Part shown: one piece after another, positions 41,455 to 51,781 of the stretch | Position numbering within the stretch: the stretch's first letter is position 1 | Layout: each line of letters opens with the position of its first letter | DNA from: Microvirga lenta | Lineage (GTDB): Bacteria > Pseudomonadota > Alphaproteobacteria > Rhizobiales > Beijerinckiaceae | Direction: 5' to 3' | DNA: 64,000 nucleotides | Assembly: GCF_020532555.1 (NCBI RefSeq) | Contig: NZ_JAJBBR010000004.1 | Coordinates: 248,001-312,000 of the forward strand | Program-made: the position numbers and the translations under genes | Notes under the pieces: model-generated | The model's input: the letters and a program-made list of their open reading frames with translations, nothing else | The model's database searches: none | Told to the model about the DNA's origin: nothing

Positions 41455-42297
41455 ATGACACAGCGCATCGAAGCCCGTTTCGAAAAATGCCGCCAGGAGG
41501 GCCGCGCCGCCCTCGTGACCTACGTCATGGCGGGGGACCCGGATCCCGAGACCTCCCTCGAGATCCTGAGGAGCCTGCCCAAGGCCGGCGCCGACATCGT
41601 CGAGTTCGGCCTGCCCTTCACGGATCCCATGGCCGACGGCCCGGCGATCCAGGCGGCGGGGCTTCGCGCCCTCAAGGTCGGGCAGGACACGGTCAAGACC
41701 CTGGACCTCATCCGGCGCTTCCGGGCGGAGGATGCGGAGACGCCCGTGATCCTCATGGGCTATTTCAACCCGATCTACGTCTATGGCGTCGACCGCTTCC
41801 TGGCCGATGCCAAGGAGGCCGGCGTCGACGGCCTGATCGTGGTGGATCTTCCGCCGGAGGAGGACGACGAGCTCTGCCTGCCGGCGCTTAAGGCGGGCCT
41901 GGCCTTCATCCGCCTCGCCACGCCCACCACCGACGACCATCGCCTGCCGGCGGTGCTGAAGAACACGGCGGGCTTCGTCTATTACGTCTCGATCACCGGC
42001 ATCACCGGCGCGGCGACCCCGGATTTCGGCAAGGTCGCCACGGCGGTGGAGCGCATCAAGCGTCATACCCCGCTGCCCGTGGTGGTCGGCTTCGGCGTGA
42101 AGAGCGGTGCCCATGCGGCGGCGGTGGCGCAAGGGGCCGACGGCGTCGTGGTGGGCTCGGCGCTGATCGACGCCCTGAAGGGCACCCTCGACGGGGAAGA
42201 CCGCGCCACCTCGCGCACGGTCGAGGCCGTCACCACATTGGTGAAGGAACTGAGCGAAGGCGTGCGGTCGGTCGCGAAGAAGGCGGCGGCCGCATAG
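41455..42297 (+). CDS. trpA: Tryptophan synthase alpha chain
   Basis: 280 residues, a TIM barrel that releases indole from indole-3-glycerol phosphate. The catalytic Glu lies in [17 protein letters not shown] and the Asp in [27 protein letters not shown] binds phosphate. The ATG at 41455 gives the usual N-terminus MTQRIEARF; a GTG at 41407 is in frame but lies in the promoter gap. It must have its own promoter because the ATPase gene intervenes. Confidence 0.97.
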   Translation: MTQRIEARFEKCRQEGRAALVTYVMAGDPDPETSLEILRSLPKAGADIVEFGLPFTDPMADGPAIQAAGLRALKVGQDTVKTLDLIRRFRAEDAETPVILMGYFNPIYVYGVDRFLADAKEAGVDGLIVVDLPPEEDDELCLPALKAGLAFIRLATPTTDDHRLPAVLKNTAGFVYYVSITGITGAATPDFGKVATAVERIKRHTPLPVVVGFGVKSGAHAAAVAQGADGVVVGSALIDALKGTLDGEDRATSRTVEAVTTLVKELSEGVRSVAKKAAAA

Positions 42298-42309
42298 AGC
42301 AACGGAAGG

Positions 42310-42428
42310 CCTCGTCCTGAGGAGCTGCGCCAGCAGCGTCTCGAAGGATCGGAGGCCGGTTCCAGCAGGCTCCGGAGACGCCCTCGTGCTTCGAGACGGT
42401 CACCGAGTGACCTCCTCGGCATGAGGGC
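42310..42428. repeat. Interspersed CCTCGTCCTGAGGA-type palindromic repeat
   Basis: The segment begins CCTCGTCCTGAGGAGCTGCG, contains CGTCTCGAAGGATCGGAGG and TGCTTCGAGACG, and ends CCTCCTCGGCATGAGGGC, so its ends and centre are imperfect inverted repeats. This matches a short repeat common between genes in Hyphomicrobiales. It fills most of the trpA-accD gap. Confidence 0.65.
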
Positions 42429-42460
42429 TGCGGGGTGCCTCTGAAAGAGAAGGTAGAAAG

Positions 42461-43342
42461 ATGAACTGGATCTCCGAAGTCGTCCGTCCGAAGATCAAGA
42501 CGCTCTTCAAGCGCGAGACCCCGGACAATCTCTGGATCAAGTGCCCGGAGACCGGACAGGTCGTGTTCCACAAGGATGTGGAGGCGAACCAGTGGGTCAT
42601 CCCCGGTTCCAACCACCACATGCGCATTTCGGCCACCCAGCGCCTGCAGCTCATGTTCGACGGAGGCACCTGGCTCGACGTGGCGCTTCCCGAGGTGGCG
42701 GTGGATCCGCTCAAGTTCCGCGACGAGAAACGCTACGTGGACCGCCTGAAGGACGCCCGCGCCAAGACGGGCCAGCAGGACGCCTTCAAGGTCGGCTTCG
42801 GCCGGGTCGAAGAGACCCCGATGACCATCGCGGTGCAGGATTTCGGCTTCATGGGCGGATCGCTCGGCATGGCCGCGGGCGAGGCTTTCATCAAGGGCGC
42901 GGAAACGGCCCTCGAGAAGCAGACGCCCTACGTGCTCTTCGCCGGTTCCGGCGGCGCGCGCATGCAGGAGGGCATTCTCTCGCTCATGCAGATGCCGCGC
43001 ACGACGGTGGCCATCCGCCGCCTGCGCGAGGCGAAGCTGCCCTATATCGTGGTGCTCACCAACCCGACCACCGGCGGCGTCACGGCGTCCTACGCCATGC
43101 TGGGCGACGTGCACCTGGCCGAGCCCGGCGCGCTCATCGGCTTCGCCGGTCCGCGCGTGATCGAGCAGACCATCCGCGAGAAGCTGCCCGACGGCTTCCA
43201 GCGCTCCGAGTACCTCAAGGACCACGGCATGGTGGACATGGTCGTGCACCGCCACGACCTGAAGCCCACCATCGCCCGCCTGTCGCGCCTCTTCACCAAG
43301 ACGCCAGTCGCCGGTGCGCCGGTGGCCGAGGCCGCCGAGTAA
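42461..43342 (+). CDS. accD: Acetyl-CoA carboxylase carboxyltransferase subunit beta
   Basis: 293 residues. AccD and AccA transfer the carboxyl group from biotin to acetyl-CoA. The carboxyltransferase core is complete ([50 protein letters not shown]). The N-terminal zinc-ribbon region [20 protein letters not shown] has only one of the four cysteines found in most AccD proteins, a degeneration typical of Hyphomicrobiales. It precedes folC by 21 bp. Confidence 0.96.
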   Translation: MNWISEVVRPKIKTLFKRETPDNLWIKCPETGQVVFHKDVEANQWVIPGSNHHMRISATQRLQLMFDGGTWLDVALPEVAVDPLKFRDEKRYVDRLKDARAKTGQQDAFKVGFGRVEETPMTIAVQDFGFMGGSLGMAAGEAFIKGAETALEKQTPYVLFAGSGGARMQEGILSLMQMPRTTVAIRRLREAKLPYIVVLTNPTTGGVTASYAMLGDVHLAEPGALIGFAGPRVIEQTIREKLPDGFQRSEYLKDHGMVDMVVHRHDLKPTIARLSRLFTKTPVAGAPVAEAAE

Positions 43343-43363
43343 GACGTTTTCGGAGACAGGGCG

Positions 43364-44689
43364 ATGGATTCGTCGGATGCGCTGATCGCGCGCTTTCTCG
43401 CCCTGCACCCGAAGACCATCGATCTGTCCCTCGGGCGGATCCAGCGTCTCCTCGGGGAGCTCGGCCACCCCGAGCGCCGCCTGCCGCCCACGATCCATGT
43501 GGCCGGCACCAACGGCAAGGGTTCGACCATCGCGTTCATGCGGGCGATCCTGGAAAGCGCGGGCCTCGCCGTCCACGTCTATACCTCGCCCCATCTGGTT
43601 CGCTTCCACGAGCGCATCCGCCTCGGGCGCATCGGCGGCGGGCAGTATGTGGGCGAGGATCGCCTCGTCGAGGCCCTGCGCCGCTGCGAGAAGGTGAATG
43701 CGGGCCAGCCCATCACCGTGTTCGAGATCACGACCGCCGCCGCCATCCTGCTGTTCTCGGAGGAGCCCGCCGACGTGCTCCTGCTGGAGGTGGGTCTCGG
43801 GGGACGCTTCGACGCCACCAACGTGATCGACCATCCGGCCGCCGCCGTCGTCACCTCCATCGGGCACGACCACGCGGAGTATCTCGGCACCACCCTGAAG
43901 GCCATCGCCAAGGAGAAGGCCGGCATCTTCAAGCGCGGCTGCCCGGCCGTGATCGCGCCGCAGGATTACACGGAAGCCGACGAGACCCTGCGCGACGAGG
44001 CGGAGCGGATCGGCGCCTCGCCGCTCCTGGTGGGCCAGCAGGATTTCTCCGTTCACGAGGAAGGGGGGCGCCTCGTCTATCAGGACGAGAAGGGCCTCCT
44101 CGACCTGCCGCGGCCCAGGCTCGTCGGGCGCCACCAATACATCAATGCGGGCACCGCCATCGCGGCCCTGCGGGCGGCCGGCTTCGAGCAATTCGAGACC
44201 TCGGCCTTCGAGGCCGGGATCACCCGCGCCGAATGGCCGGGCCGATTGCAGCGCCTGTCCAAGGGGCGCCTGCCCGAGATCGCGCCCCAGGGCTGCGAAC
44301 TCTGGCTCGACGGCGGCCACAACGCCGATGGCGGGCGCGTTCTCGCCGCCGCCATGGCCGACCGGAGCGAGCGCAGCGATGCACCCCTGGTGCTGATCGC
44401 CGGCATGCTCGGCACCAAGGATTCGGAAGCCTTCTTCAAGAATTTCCTGGGACTGGCCCGGGAGGTGATCGCGGTTCCCATTCCGGGCCAGATCGCCGCG
44501 CGCCCGGCCGACGAGGTCGCGGCCATCGCCGCGAGCGTGGGCCTGACCACCTCGACCAAGGCCAGCGTCGAATCGGCCCTCGCCTCGCTGCACGACTATG
44601 TCTGGGAGCACCCGCCCCGCATCCTCATCTGCGGCTCGCTCTACCTCGCGGGCGAGGTGCTGGCCGCGAACGGAACGCTGCCGCAATAG
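43364..44689 (+). CDS. folC: Folylpolyglutamate synthase/dihydrofolate synthase
   Basis: 441 residues of the Mur-ligase fold. The P-loop is VAGTNGKGSTIAFM near residue 45; VYTSPHLVRFHERI and LEVGLGGRFDATN follow. It adds glutamate to dihydropteroate and to folates. It ends the plus-strand accD-folC unit and is convergent with trxA. Confidence 0.96.
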   Translation: MDSSDALIARFLALHPKTIDLSLGRIQRLLGELGHPERRLPPTIHVAGTNGKGSTIAFMRAILESAGLAVHVYTSPHLVRFHERIRLGRIGGGQYVGEDRLVEALRRCEKVNAGQPITVFEITTAAAILLFSEEPADVLLLEVGLGGRFDATNVIDHPAAAVVTSIGHDHAEYLGTTLKAIAKEKAGIFKRGCPAVIAPQDYTEADETLRDEAERIGASPLLVGQQDFSVHEEGGRLVYQDEKGLLDLPRPRLVGRHQYINAGTAIAALRAAGFEQFETSAFEAGITRAEWPGRLQRLSKGRLPEIAPQGCELWLDGGHNADGGRVLAAAMADRSERSDAPLVLIAGMLGTKDSEAFFKNFLGLAREVIAVPIPGQIAARPADEVAAIAASVGLTTSTKASVESALASLHDYVWEHPPRILICGSLYLAGEVLAANGTLPQ

Positions 44690-44702
44690 GCGACGACACG
44701 AA

Positions 44703-44724
44703 AAAGGGGCCTTTCGGCCCCTTT
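44703..44724. terminator. Bidirectional terminator between folC and trxA
   Basis: AAAGGGGCC (44703-44711), TTTC loop, GGCCCCTTT (44716-44724). A/T runs on both sides allow termination of either strand. Confidence 0.85.
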
Positions 44725-44746
44725 CCAAATTCCGTTATGGCAGAGC

Positions 44747-45067
44747 TCAGGCCGAGGCCTGGATCCACTTGGCGAGGTCGCCCTTGGGGGCGGCGCCGAT
44801 CTTCTGGGCCACCACCTGGCCGCCCTTGAACATCATCAGGGCCGGGATCGAGCGGATGCCGAACTGCGACGCGACCTGCGGGTTCTCGTCCACGTTGATC
44901 TTCGCGATCTTCACCTTGCCGGCCATCTCGTTGGAGATCTCTTCCAGGGCCGGGCCGATCATGCGGCAGGGACCGCACCACTCGGCCCAGAAATCGACCA
45001 CGACGGGCTCGGAGGAGTTCAGGACGTCCTGCGAGAAGCTCGCATCGGTCACCTTAACGGTCGCCAT
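44747..45067 (-). CDS. trxA: Thioredoxin
   Basis: 106 residues with the active site [12 protein letters not shown] near residues 29-35 and the cis-proline in RSIPALMMF. It is the general cytoplasmic disulfide reductant. It lies 103 bp downstream of addA on the same strand. Confidence 0.97.
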   Translation of the reverse strand: MATVKVTDASFSQDVLNSSEPVVVDFWAEWCGPCRMIGPALEEISNEMAGKVKIAKINVDENPQVASQFGIRSIPALMMFKGGQVVAQKIGAAPKGDLAKWIQASA

Positions 45068-45170
45068 TGCATCACCTTTGTTCTGTTACCGCGACTCATG
45101 TCCCGAGTCGCTCAACGATAAGGCCTAGTTAAGAACGGCCTTTTCGGGAATCAAGCAAGGGGCCTTTCCC

Positions 45171-48100
45171 TCACGCCGCTTTGATGAGGGTAAGAGCCGA
45201 TTCCAGATCCGGTTCCCGCAATTCGTGGATCACCGGCCCCGAGGTCCAGACCAGGAAGGCCCGCACCCGTCTGCCCGGATAGATCTCCTGGAGAAGCGTT
45301 CGGTAGAGGGCAAGCTGGGCCACGTAGGAGCGTGGCGGCGGCTGGCCCGGCCGGGGCGGGCGGGCCGTGGTCTTGAAATCCGCCACCAGAACCTCGTCGT
45401 CGAGCACCGCCAGCCGGTCGATCTGGCCCGAGACCATGAGGTCGCCCACCGCCGTCCCGACCCGGCCCGCGATGGGCGCCTCGGCCCGTGAGGCCGGGCC
45501 GAAAAGCGGCTTCAGGTCGGGATGGTCCAGGACGCCGAGGGCGTTGGCGACCACGGCCGCGCGCACATCCTCGCGCAGGCGCGGCGCGCGGGCCTTCACA
45601 TAGGCCCCCGCCATGGCCTCCCGGCGCTCCGGAGGCAGGCTCGGGAGACGTTCCAGCAGGGCATGGACCAGGGTGCCGCGCAGGCGCGCGTCCGGGGCGT
45701 AGGGTCCGTCGCCGGGGCGGGCCAGACGCTCGGCCGCGCCCAAGGCGCTGGAAGGCCTGATCGGCGGCAGGGGCTCGGGCTCGGGGTCGGCCGGCAGGCT
45801 CAGCCAATCCGGCACCTCGACGGGTTCGAGGGGCACGATTTCCGCGCTGGCCGCGGGTCGGGCCAGGGGCGCGCCGTCGCGCCAGACCTCGATGGGGCCG
45901 TAAGGTGCCTCGCTCAGCTCCAGGCCCCCGGCCTTCTCGACGAGCCCGTGCCGGATCATCTCGCACCAGGCTTCCTGCGGCGAGTCCTTGCGGCCCGTCA
46001 GGTAGGGGGCGATGACCAGCCGGTCCTTGGCCCGGGTCATGGCCACGTAGAGGAGGCGGTTGTGCTCCTCGTGGCCCTTGGCGTGCAGGGTCTCGCGCGC
46101 CTGGGCCATCACGTCCGAATCATAGGACTTGCCCGGCGACCAGACCGGAACCGTCTCGCCGAACCGGGTCGGCAGCTGCAGGAGCGGCGGGTCGCGGCCC
46201 AGAACCTCGCAGCCGTCGATGAGGATGACGATCGGCGCCTCCAGGCCCTTGGCGCCGTGCACGGTCATCACCCGCACCTCGTTGTTCACCGCGTCGAGGT
46301 CGCGCTTGATGGTGTGGGAGGCGGATTCGAACCGGTTGAGGAACACGGTGAGCGAGGGCGTCTCCGTCGTCTCGGATTGGTGGGCGAAGCACAGGAAGGC
46401 GTCGATGGCGTCGCCCGCCTCGCTGCCCAGCCGCGCCACGAGCTTGGAGCGTCCGCCCCGGGGCCCGAGCAGGGTGGCGAAGAAGCCGAAGGGCCCGTGC
46501 GTGCGGGCAAGCTCCTGCCAGGCGTGCAGGGCTTCGAGACCGGCCCCGGCGGCCTTGTCGCCCGCCTCCGCGTGCCGCTCCAGGGCGGCCAGCAGGGATT
46601 CCTCATCCGCCCGGTAGGCCGCGATGCGGATCAGGTCGTCGTCGGTCAGACCCACGAGGGGCGACTTGAGGGCGGTCGCCAGCGTCAGGTCGTCCTCCGA
46701 CAGCAGCGCAGCGCGGCCTGCCGCCACGAGGTCGAGCACCGCGATGTGCTCGCCGATATTGAGCCGGTCGGCCCCCGCCACCGGCACGCCCGCTTCCTTC
46801 AGCGCCCGGATCACCGCCTCGAAGGCGGCGCCGCGTTTTCTCACCAGCACGAGCACGTCGCCCGCGCTCCAGACGCGGCCCATCTCGTCGCCCTTGGTGG
46901 TCCAGCATTTCACGGCCTGCGCGACCCGCCGGGCCACGACCACGGGCGGGGATTGCTGCTCGGGCTGGTCGACCGGCAGCACCCAGGCTTCCGGCTCCTC
47001 CTCCTCGGCGGGGGTCTCGGTCGGCCACAATTCCACGAGGCCCGGCGCATGGGGGCGCGCGCTCTCGTGCACCGTGCCGACGGCCTTGTCCTCGAAGGAC
47101 AGGCCCTTGAAGTGCCGGTCCACCGCGAAGGTGGCGTCCACGGCGGACAGCACCGCCTTGGCGGAGCGGAAGGAGACAGTGAGGCGCACATCCTCGAAGG
47201 GCAGCTCCGCCGCGCTCACCTTGCGCGACCAGGTCTGGCGGCTCGATTCGAATTCCTGCGGGGCGGCGCCCTGGAAGCCGTAGATCGACTGCTTGGGGTC
47301 GCCGACCGCGAACAGCGTGCGCACGCGCTTCCCTTGGGCGCCGAAGCCTGCGGTGAAATCCTCGGTGATGCGGCGCAGGATTTCCCATTGCTCCGGGTTC
47401 GTGTCCTGCGCCTCGTCGACGAGCACGTGGTCGATGCCGCGGTCGAGCTTGTAGAGCACCCAGGCCGCGTCGCCCCGGTTCAGGAGCTGCAGGGTCTTGT
47501 CGATGAGGTCCTGGAAATCGAGGGCGCCGAGCCGCGCCTTCGCCTGATCGACCCGCAGGCTGATCTCGGCCGCGAGGGTGAACAGGGCGGTGGTGCGCGC
47601 GAAGGCGCGCGCGGCCTTGCGCTTCTCGATGAGGCGCCAGATGCGCTGCTGCTCCGCGAGCAGCTTCTCCTTCAGCGCCGGATCGACGGATTTCGTGACG
47701 AGACGGGACTCCGCGCGGGGTGTCCAATCCGATTCCTTGAGGAAGATCGTCAGGTAGTGAGTGAGCTTCTCGTCCGGATTGCTCGCCTCGGACGCGGCGA
47801 TGAAGGCGGCGGCGCGTTCCTGGTCGGTCGCCTTGCCGGCCAGAAGCTCCCGGGCGATGGAAGGCCAGCTCTCGGGGCCGATCCCGCCTTCGAGCATCGC
47901 CTGCTCGACGCTCTCGATCGTCTCGTCGGGGGCCAGCCCCAGCTCTTTTCGCAGAAGCGCCGGGCCGTCGACCCGGTGCAGAAAGGTCTTGCAGCGCATG
48001 GCGGCGTTCAGCGCCGATGTCAGCGCGTCGCCCGCCGCCTCCACGCTCACGATGTCGAGCGCCTCGGCGAGCTCCGGATAGTTGCCGCTCGACGCGTCCG

Positions 48101-48605
48101 CCAGCACGTTCGCCATGGCGGCCGCCAGCATCTCGTCGGTCTGGCTCTCGTCGAGCACCGCGAAGCGGGCGGGCACGTTGGCCTCGAAGGGCACGAGATG
48201 CAGAAGCCGCTCGCAGAAGGCGTGGATGGTGTCGATCTTCAGGCCGCCCGGCGTTTCCACCGCGCGGGCGAAGAGGGTGCGGGCGAGCCTGACCTGCTGG
48301 CGGGTCGGGCGCTCGCCTTCGAGCTCCGTCAGCTCCTTGACGAGGCTCTCCTCGTCCAGCGTCACCCATTTGCCCAGGCGCTCGAAGACGCGGATCGCCA
48401 TGTTGGCGGCGGCGGCCTTGGTGAAGGTGAGACACAGGATCCGGCCGGGCGGGGAGCCTGCGAGCAGCAGGCGCACGACCCGGTCCGTGAGCACCTTCGT
48501 CTTGCCCGCGCCCGCATTGGCCGACACCCAGGCCGAGGCGCGCGGATTGGCGGCGCGGCGCTGCGCTTCGCGCGTGTAGTCCGGAATGACGAGATCGTCG
48601 CTCAT
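45171..48605 (-). CDS. addA: Helicase-nuclease subunit AddA
   Basis: 1144 residues. AddA is a UvrD-type helicase and nuclease that, with AddB, resects double-strand breaks for RecA loading. Walker A is ANAGAGKTKVLTDR near residue 30; Walker B is HVLVDEAQDTNPEQW; the C-terminal nuclease motif is VADFKTTARPPRP with the following QLALYRTLL. The ATG at 48605 overlaps the addB stop (ATGA). The same frame stays open far upstream through addB, but that is an overlap artefact. Confidence 0.95.
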   Translation of the reverse strand: MSDDLVIPDYTREAQRRAANPRASAWVSANAGAGKTKVLTDRVVRLLLAGSPPGRILCLTFTKAAAANMAIRVFERLGKWVTLDEESLVKELTELEGERPTRQQVRLARTLFARAVETPGGLKIDTIHAFCERLLHLVPFEANVPARFAVLDESQTDEMLAAAMANVLADASSGNYPELAEALDIVSVEAAGDALTSALNAAMRCKTFLHRVDGPALLRKELGLAPDETIESVEQAMLEGGIGPESWPSIARELLAGKATDQERAAAFIAASEASNPDEKLTHYLTIFLKESDWTPRAESRLVTKSVDPALKEKLLAEQQRIWRLIEKRKAARAFARTTALFTLAAEISLRVDQAKARLGALDFQDLIDKTLQLLNRGDAAWVLYKLDRGIDHVLVDEAQDTNPEQWEILRRITEDFTAGFGAQGKRVRTLFAVGDPKQSIYGFQGAAPQEFESSRQTWSRKVSAAELPFEDVRLTVSFRSAKAVLSAVDATFAVDRHFKGLSFEDKAVGTVHESARPHAPGLVELWPTETPAEEEEPEAWVLPVDQPEQQSPPVVVARRVAQAVKCWTTKGDEMGRVWSAGDVLVLVRKRGAAFEAVIRALKEAGVPVAGADRLNIGEHIAVLDLVAAGRAALLSEDDLTLATALKSPLVGLTDDDLIRIAAYRADEESLLAALERHAEAGDKAAGAGLEALHAWQELARTHGPFGFFATLLGPRGGRSKLVARLGSEAGDAIDAFLCFAHQSETTETPSLTVFLNRFESASHTIKRDLDAVNNEVRVMTVHGAKGLEAPIVILIDGCEVLGRDPPLLQLPTRFGETVPVWSPGKSYDSDVMAQARETLHAKGHEEHNRLLYVAMTRAKDRLVIAPYLTGRKDSPQEAWCEMIRHGLVEKAGGLELSEAPYGPIEVWRDGAPLARPAASAEIVPLEPVEVPDWLSLPADPEPEPLPPIRPSSALGAAERLARPGDGPYAPDARLRGTLVHALLERLPSLPPERREAMAGAYVKARAPRLREDVRAAVVANALGVLDHPDLKPLFGPASRAEAPIAGRVGTAVGDLMVSGQIDRLAVLDDEVLVADFKTTARPPRPGQPPPRSYVAQLALYRTLLQEIYPGRRVRAFLVWTSGPVIHELREPDLESALTLIKAA

Positions 48606-51600
48606 TCGAAGCCCTCGCCGCCGCCCGCGCTCGCGAGCGACCATTCCTTCACCCGCGCCAGGTGGTCGTATTCGGAGAAGCGGCGCGCATATTTCGGGAA
48701 GGGCCGCGACACGTAAGCCGCCTCGCCCTTGGCATAGCGGGCGATCATGCCCTCGAAGCGACGGCGATGTTCTTCCACGATCTCCGGCACCGAGCGCTCC
48801 TCGTCGCGTCCCGGCTTGATCTCCCGCGGCCTGATCGGCTCGCGCCCGCCCGTGGTGTGGATGTAGACGAGGTCCGGCGTCTCCTTCGCGGCAGGCATGC
48901 CCTTGAAGGCGCCCTTCATCAGCATCACGGCCTCCAGGGTGAGCTGCGGCGAGAAGCCGGCATAGACCTCGCGCAGGCCCGGCGGCTGCCCGGTCTTGAA
49001 GTCGATGATGGTGAAGCCCCCGTCGCACCTCTGTTCGATCCGGTCCGCGCGGGCGCGAAGGGTGAACACGCTGCCGTCGCCGAGCGGGATCGGCAGCTTG
49101 CCGGAACGCTCGGCATGGACCTCCACGAGATCCGGCCGCCGACCCTGCTCCCAGACCACGAACGCGGTGGCGAGCCGCGTGAAGCGGGGCCACCATTCCG
49201 CGTAGAGCTCGGGATAGGCGTCGGCGATGTCCGCGAAGGCTTCCGTGCCGCGCGAGAGCAGGTCCTCCAGCGCGTGGGCCGGCAGCGCCTTCGGATAGGC
49301 CTCCGCGAAGCCGCCGAGAACGTCGTGGATGATCGTGCCGCGATCGGCGGCGCTGGGGGCCACGGCAATGGCGTCGAGGGCGTCGAGCTTGAGGATGTGG
49401 CGCGCGTAGATGGAATACGGGTCGCGCACCAGCGTCTCGATTTCCGTGACGCTCAGGCTGCGCGGGAACAGGGCAGGGTCGGGCTTCGGCCGCGGCCGGG
49501 CCAGGGGCGGCGCGGGCTGCGGCGTGTCGAGATGGCGGGCGAGGCGGCGGTAGCGCTCGCCTGCCTTCGTCATCTCCGCCCACACGTCCTTGCCGGTGAA
49601 GGCCTTCAGGCGCTGCAGGAAGCGCGAGGGCACCATGGGCGAGCCGTCGCGCTTCTGCGCGCGGGTGATCACCACGTCGCGGGTGCCGAGCGCCTGCACG
49701 AAATCGTGCGCGGTCTGGCCGATGCGGCGCTCGGGCGGCGCCAGCCCCACGCGGGCGCGCATGGGCCGGTTGAGGAAGGCGTCCGTCACCGTGCGCGGGG
49801 GCCAGGTGCCCTCGTCGAGGCCCCCCAGCACCACCCGGTCCACCGACAGAAGGCGGGCCTCCAGCAGGCCCAGGATCTTCAGGCGGCGATGGGTCGAGCG
49901 CGGGGAGGGACTGATGGTCCGCTGCTTGGCGAGCGCGGTGAAGAAGGTCGGGTAGTCGACGAAGCGGCCTTCGAGCGGGTGCCCTTCCTCCTGGCGGATG
50001 TCGGAATGGGCGAGATCGTCGAACAGGGCCGCCACCGCCTCCAGGGACGCATCCGGATCGACGATCTCGCCTTCCCCGTCCGGGAGCGCGATCAGCAGAT
50101 CGAAGGTGCGGCGGTGCTCTTCGGTCAGCGCCATCAGGTCGAGCCTTCCCTCGCCATGGGCGGCGGGCGTGAAGCCGTCGAAGGCGAGCCCGAGGCGCTG
50201 CAGCAGCTCGTCGGCGAGGTCCCAGTCGGCCTCGGCCAGGCGTGCTTCGGGACGGGGCGTGCGGTGGTCCTTCCCCGAGCGGCGGGAGGCCAGCGCGGTG
50301 CGGATGCCCTCGATGCCCTGCGCGGGCGCCGGGCCGCGCAGCACGCCGATTTCGAGCACGCTTGCCGCCCGCTCCACGCTCGCGCGCGGCATTCCGAGCC
50401 GCACCAGGGGATGGGCGAGGAGGGCGAGCAGCCGGATCGGGCGCAGGTCGTCGGCCGCCGCCTCCGCAGCCAGGCGCGCGAGGCGGCCGGCGGGCGTGTC
50501 GGGAAGCGGGATGCCGGCGGAATCCTCCACCGCCAGTCCCCAGCGGGCGAGTTCCGCCGTCACGCGGGCGGCCAGGGCCCGGTCCGGCGTGACGAGGGCG
50601 GCCGTGCGGCCGGGATGGGCAATGGTCTCGCGCAGGGCCACTGCGATGGACAGGGCCTCCTCGCGCTCGTCCATGGCCTCCACGATGGCGAGGCCCGCGC
50701 AGCCGGCCTCGCTCAGGGCCACCCGGTCCTCGGGAGCGATCAGGGACCAGCGGTCCGTCGTGTCCGCGGGCCGCAGGGCCTCCGACAGCAGGTGGTTGCG
50801 GGCCCTGGCGAGATCCGGCACCTCGCCGATGACCGTCACCTCGGAGCGTTTCACGCGCAGATGCCGGTCCACGAGACGGCGCAGGCTCGCCTGCGGATGG
50901 CCGTGCACCGGATCGGTCTCGTCGTCGCCGGTGCCCCCGATGGTGGCCCAGCTCTCCTCGTCGAGATCGGTGTCGAGCCCCGGCAGCACCACGGCGCCCC
51001 TGGGAAGGCGCGCGATGGCCGCCATGAGATTGGCGGTGGCCGGCACAGAGCCGGTGGAGCCCGCGACGATGATCGGGTTCGCCGGACGCTCGCGCGTCAG
51101 CCGCCGCGCCTCGGCTTCGATCAGGGCCCCGCGCCGTTGCGCCGGGTCGCTGGCCTGGCGTTCGGCCAGGATCCTGGGCCAGTTCTCGCTGGCGATCTGC
51201 ACGAAATGCCGGGTGATCCGGAAATATTCGGAATAATCCGCGTCGACCGCGAGCTCCAGGGCGTGCCAGTCGATGCCTTCGGTGGTGAAGGCATCCATCA
51301 GGGTCTCCAAATCCCCCGCGAGACCCACCGCATCGGCCGGCGAGGCGGGCACCATGAAGGGCACGCCGGGGCCGAGCTGCAGCAGGCTCCGGTCCACCTC
51401 CGCCGACCAGCGCTGCACGAGCCGGGTGAGGATGAGGCGCCGCTCCAGGGGCGGGATCGGAGGCTTGAGGGAGGCGGCCTCTTCGAGGGGCGTGCCCTCG
51501 AGCCCCGTCATCTCGAACTCGGCCTCGTCGGTCTCGCCCAGCGGCACGATGCGCGGCAGGAGCTGCGCCTTGCCCCCGCCGCGTTCGGCGAGGAGCGCGA

Positions 51601-51772
51601 TCAGGGCGCGGGCGGCGCGGCGGGTCGGAACATAGATCGTGACGTCGGCCAGCGCCGCGGGATCGTCGGGAAGGGAGCCGACGAGGCGGCCGTCGATCAG
51701 CGCATCCGCCAGGGTCGGCAGGAAGGCGCAACCCGGAGGAATGGAGAAGACGTTGGCCGTGTGACGCGACAC
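48602..51772 (-). CDS. addB: Double-strand break repair protein AddB
   Basis: 1056 residues, the alphaproteobacterial form. It begins MSRHTANVFSIPPGCAFLPT (GTG start at 51772) with a degenerate helicase fold (TIYVPTRRAARAL) and ends with a RecB-like nuclease: IIDFKTGQPPGLREVYAG and the Q-L-T-L-E motif near residue 975. No C-terminal cysteine quartet is visible, so the iron-sulfur staple of Bacillus AddB is absent, as usual in this group. It overlaps addA by 4 bases. Confidence 0.94.
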   Translation of the reverse strand: MSRHTANVFSIPPGCAFLPTLADALIDGRLVGSLPDDPAALADVTIYVPTRRAARALIALLAERGGGKAQLLPRIVPLGETDEAEFEMTGLEGTPLEEAASLKPPIPPLERRLILTRLVQRWSAEVDRSLLQLGPGVPFMVPASPADAVGLAGDLETLMDAFTTEGIDWHALELAVDADYSEYFRITRHFVQIASENWPRILAERQASDPAQRRGALIEAEARRLTRERPANPIIVAGSTGSVPATANLMAAIARLPRGAVVLPGLDTDLDEESWATIGGTGDDETDPVHGHPQASLRRLVDRHLRVKRSEVTVIGEVPDLARARNHLLSEALRPADTTDRWSLIAPEDRVALSEAGCAGLAIVEAMDEREEALSIAVALRETIAHPGRTAALVTPDRALAARVTAELARWGLAVEDSAGIPLPDTPAGRLARLAAEAAADDLRPIRLLALLAHPLVRLGMPRASVERAASVLEIGVLRGPAPAQGIEGIRTALASRRSGKDHRTPRPEARLAEADWDLADELLQRLGLAFDGFTPAAHGEGRLDLMALTEEHRRTFDLLIALPDGEGEIVDPDASLEAVAALFDDLAHSDIRQEEGHPLEGRFVDYPTFFTALAKQRTISPSPRSTHRRLKILGLLEARLLSVDRVVLGGLDEGTWPPRTVTDAFLNRPMRARVGLAPPERRIGQTAHDFVQALGTRDVVITRAQKRDGSPMVPSRFLQRLKAFTGKDVWAEMTKAGERYRRLARHLDTPQPAPPLARPRPKPDPALFPRSLSVTEIETLVRDPYSIYARHILKLDALDAIAVAPSAADRGTIIHDVLGGFAEAYPKALPAHALEDLLSRGTEAFADIADAYPELYAEWWPRFTRLATAFVVWEQGRRPDLVEVHAERSGKLPIPLGDGSVFTLRARADRIEQRCDGGFTIIDFKTGQPPGLREVYAGFSPQLTLEAVMLMKGAFKGMPAAKETPDLVYIHTTGGREPIRPREIKPGRDEERSVPEIVEEHRRRFEGMIARYAKGEAAYVSRPFPKYARRFSEYDHLARVKEWSLASAGGGEGFE

Positions 51773-51781
51773 CGAAAAACC

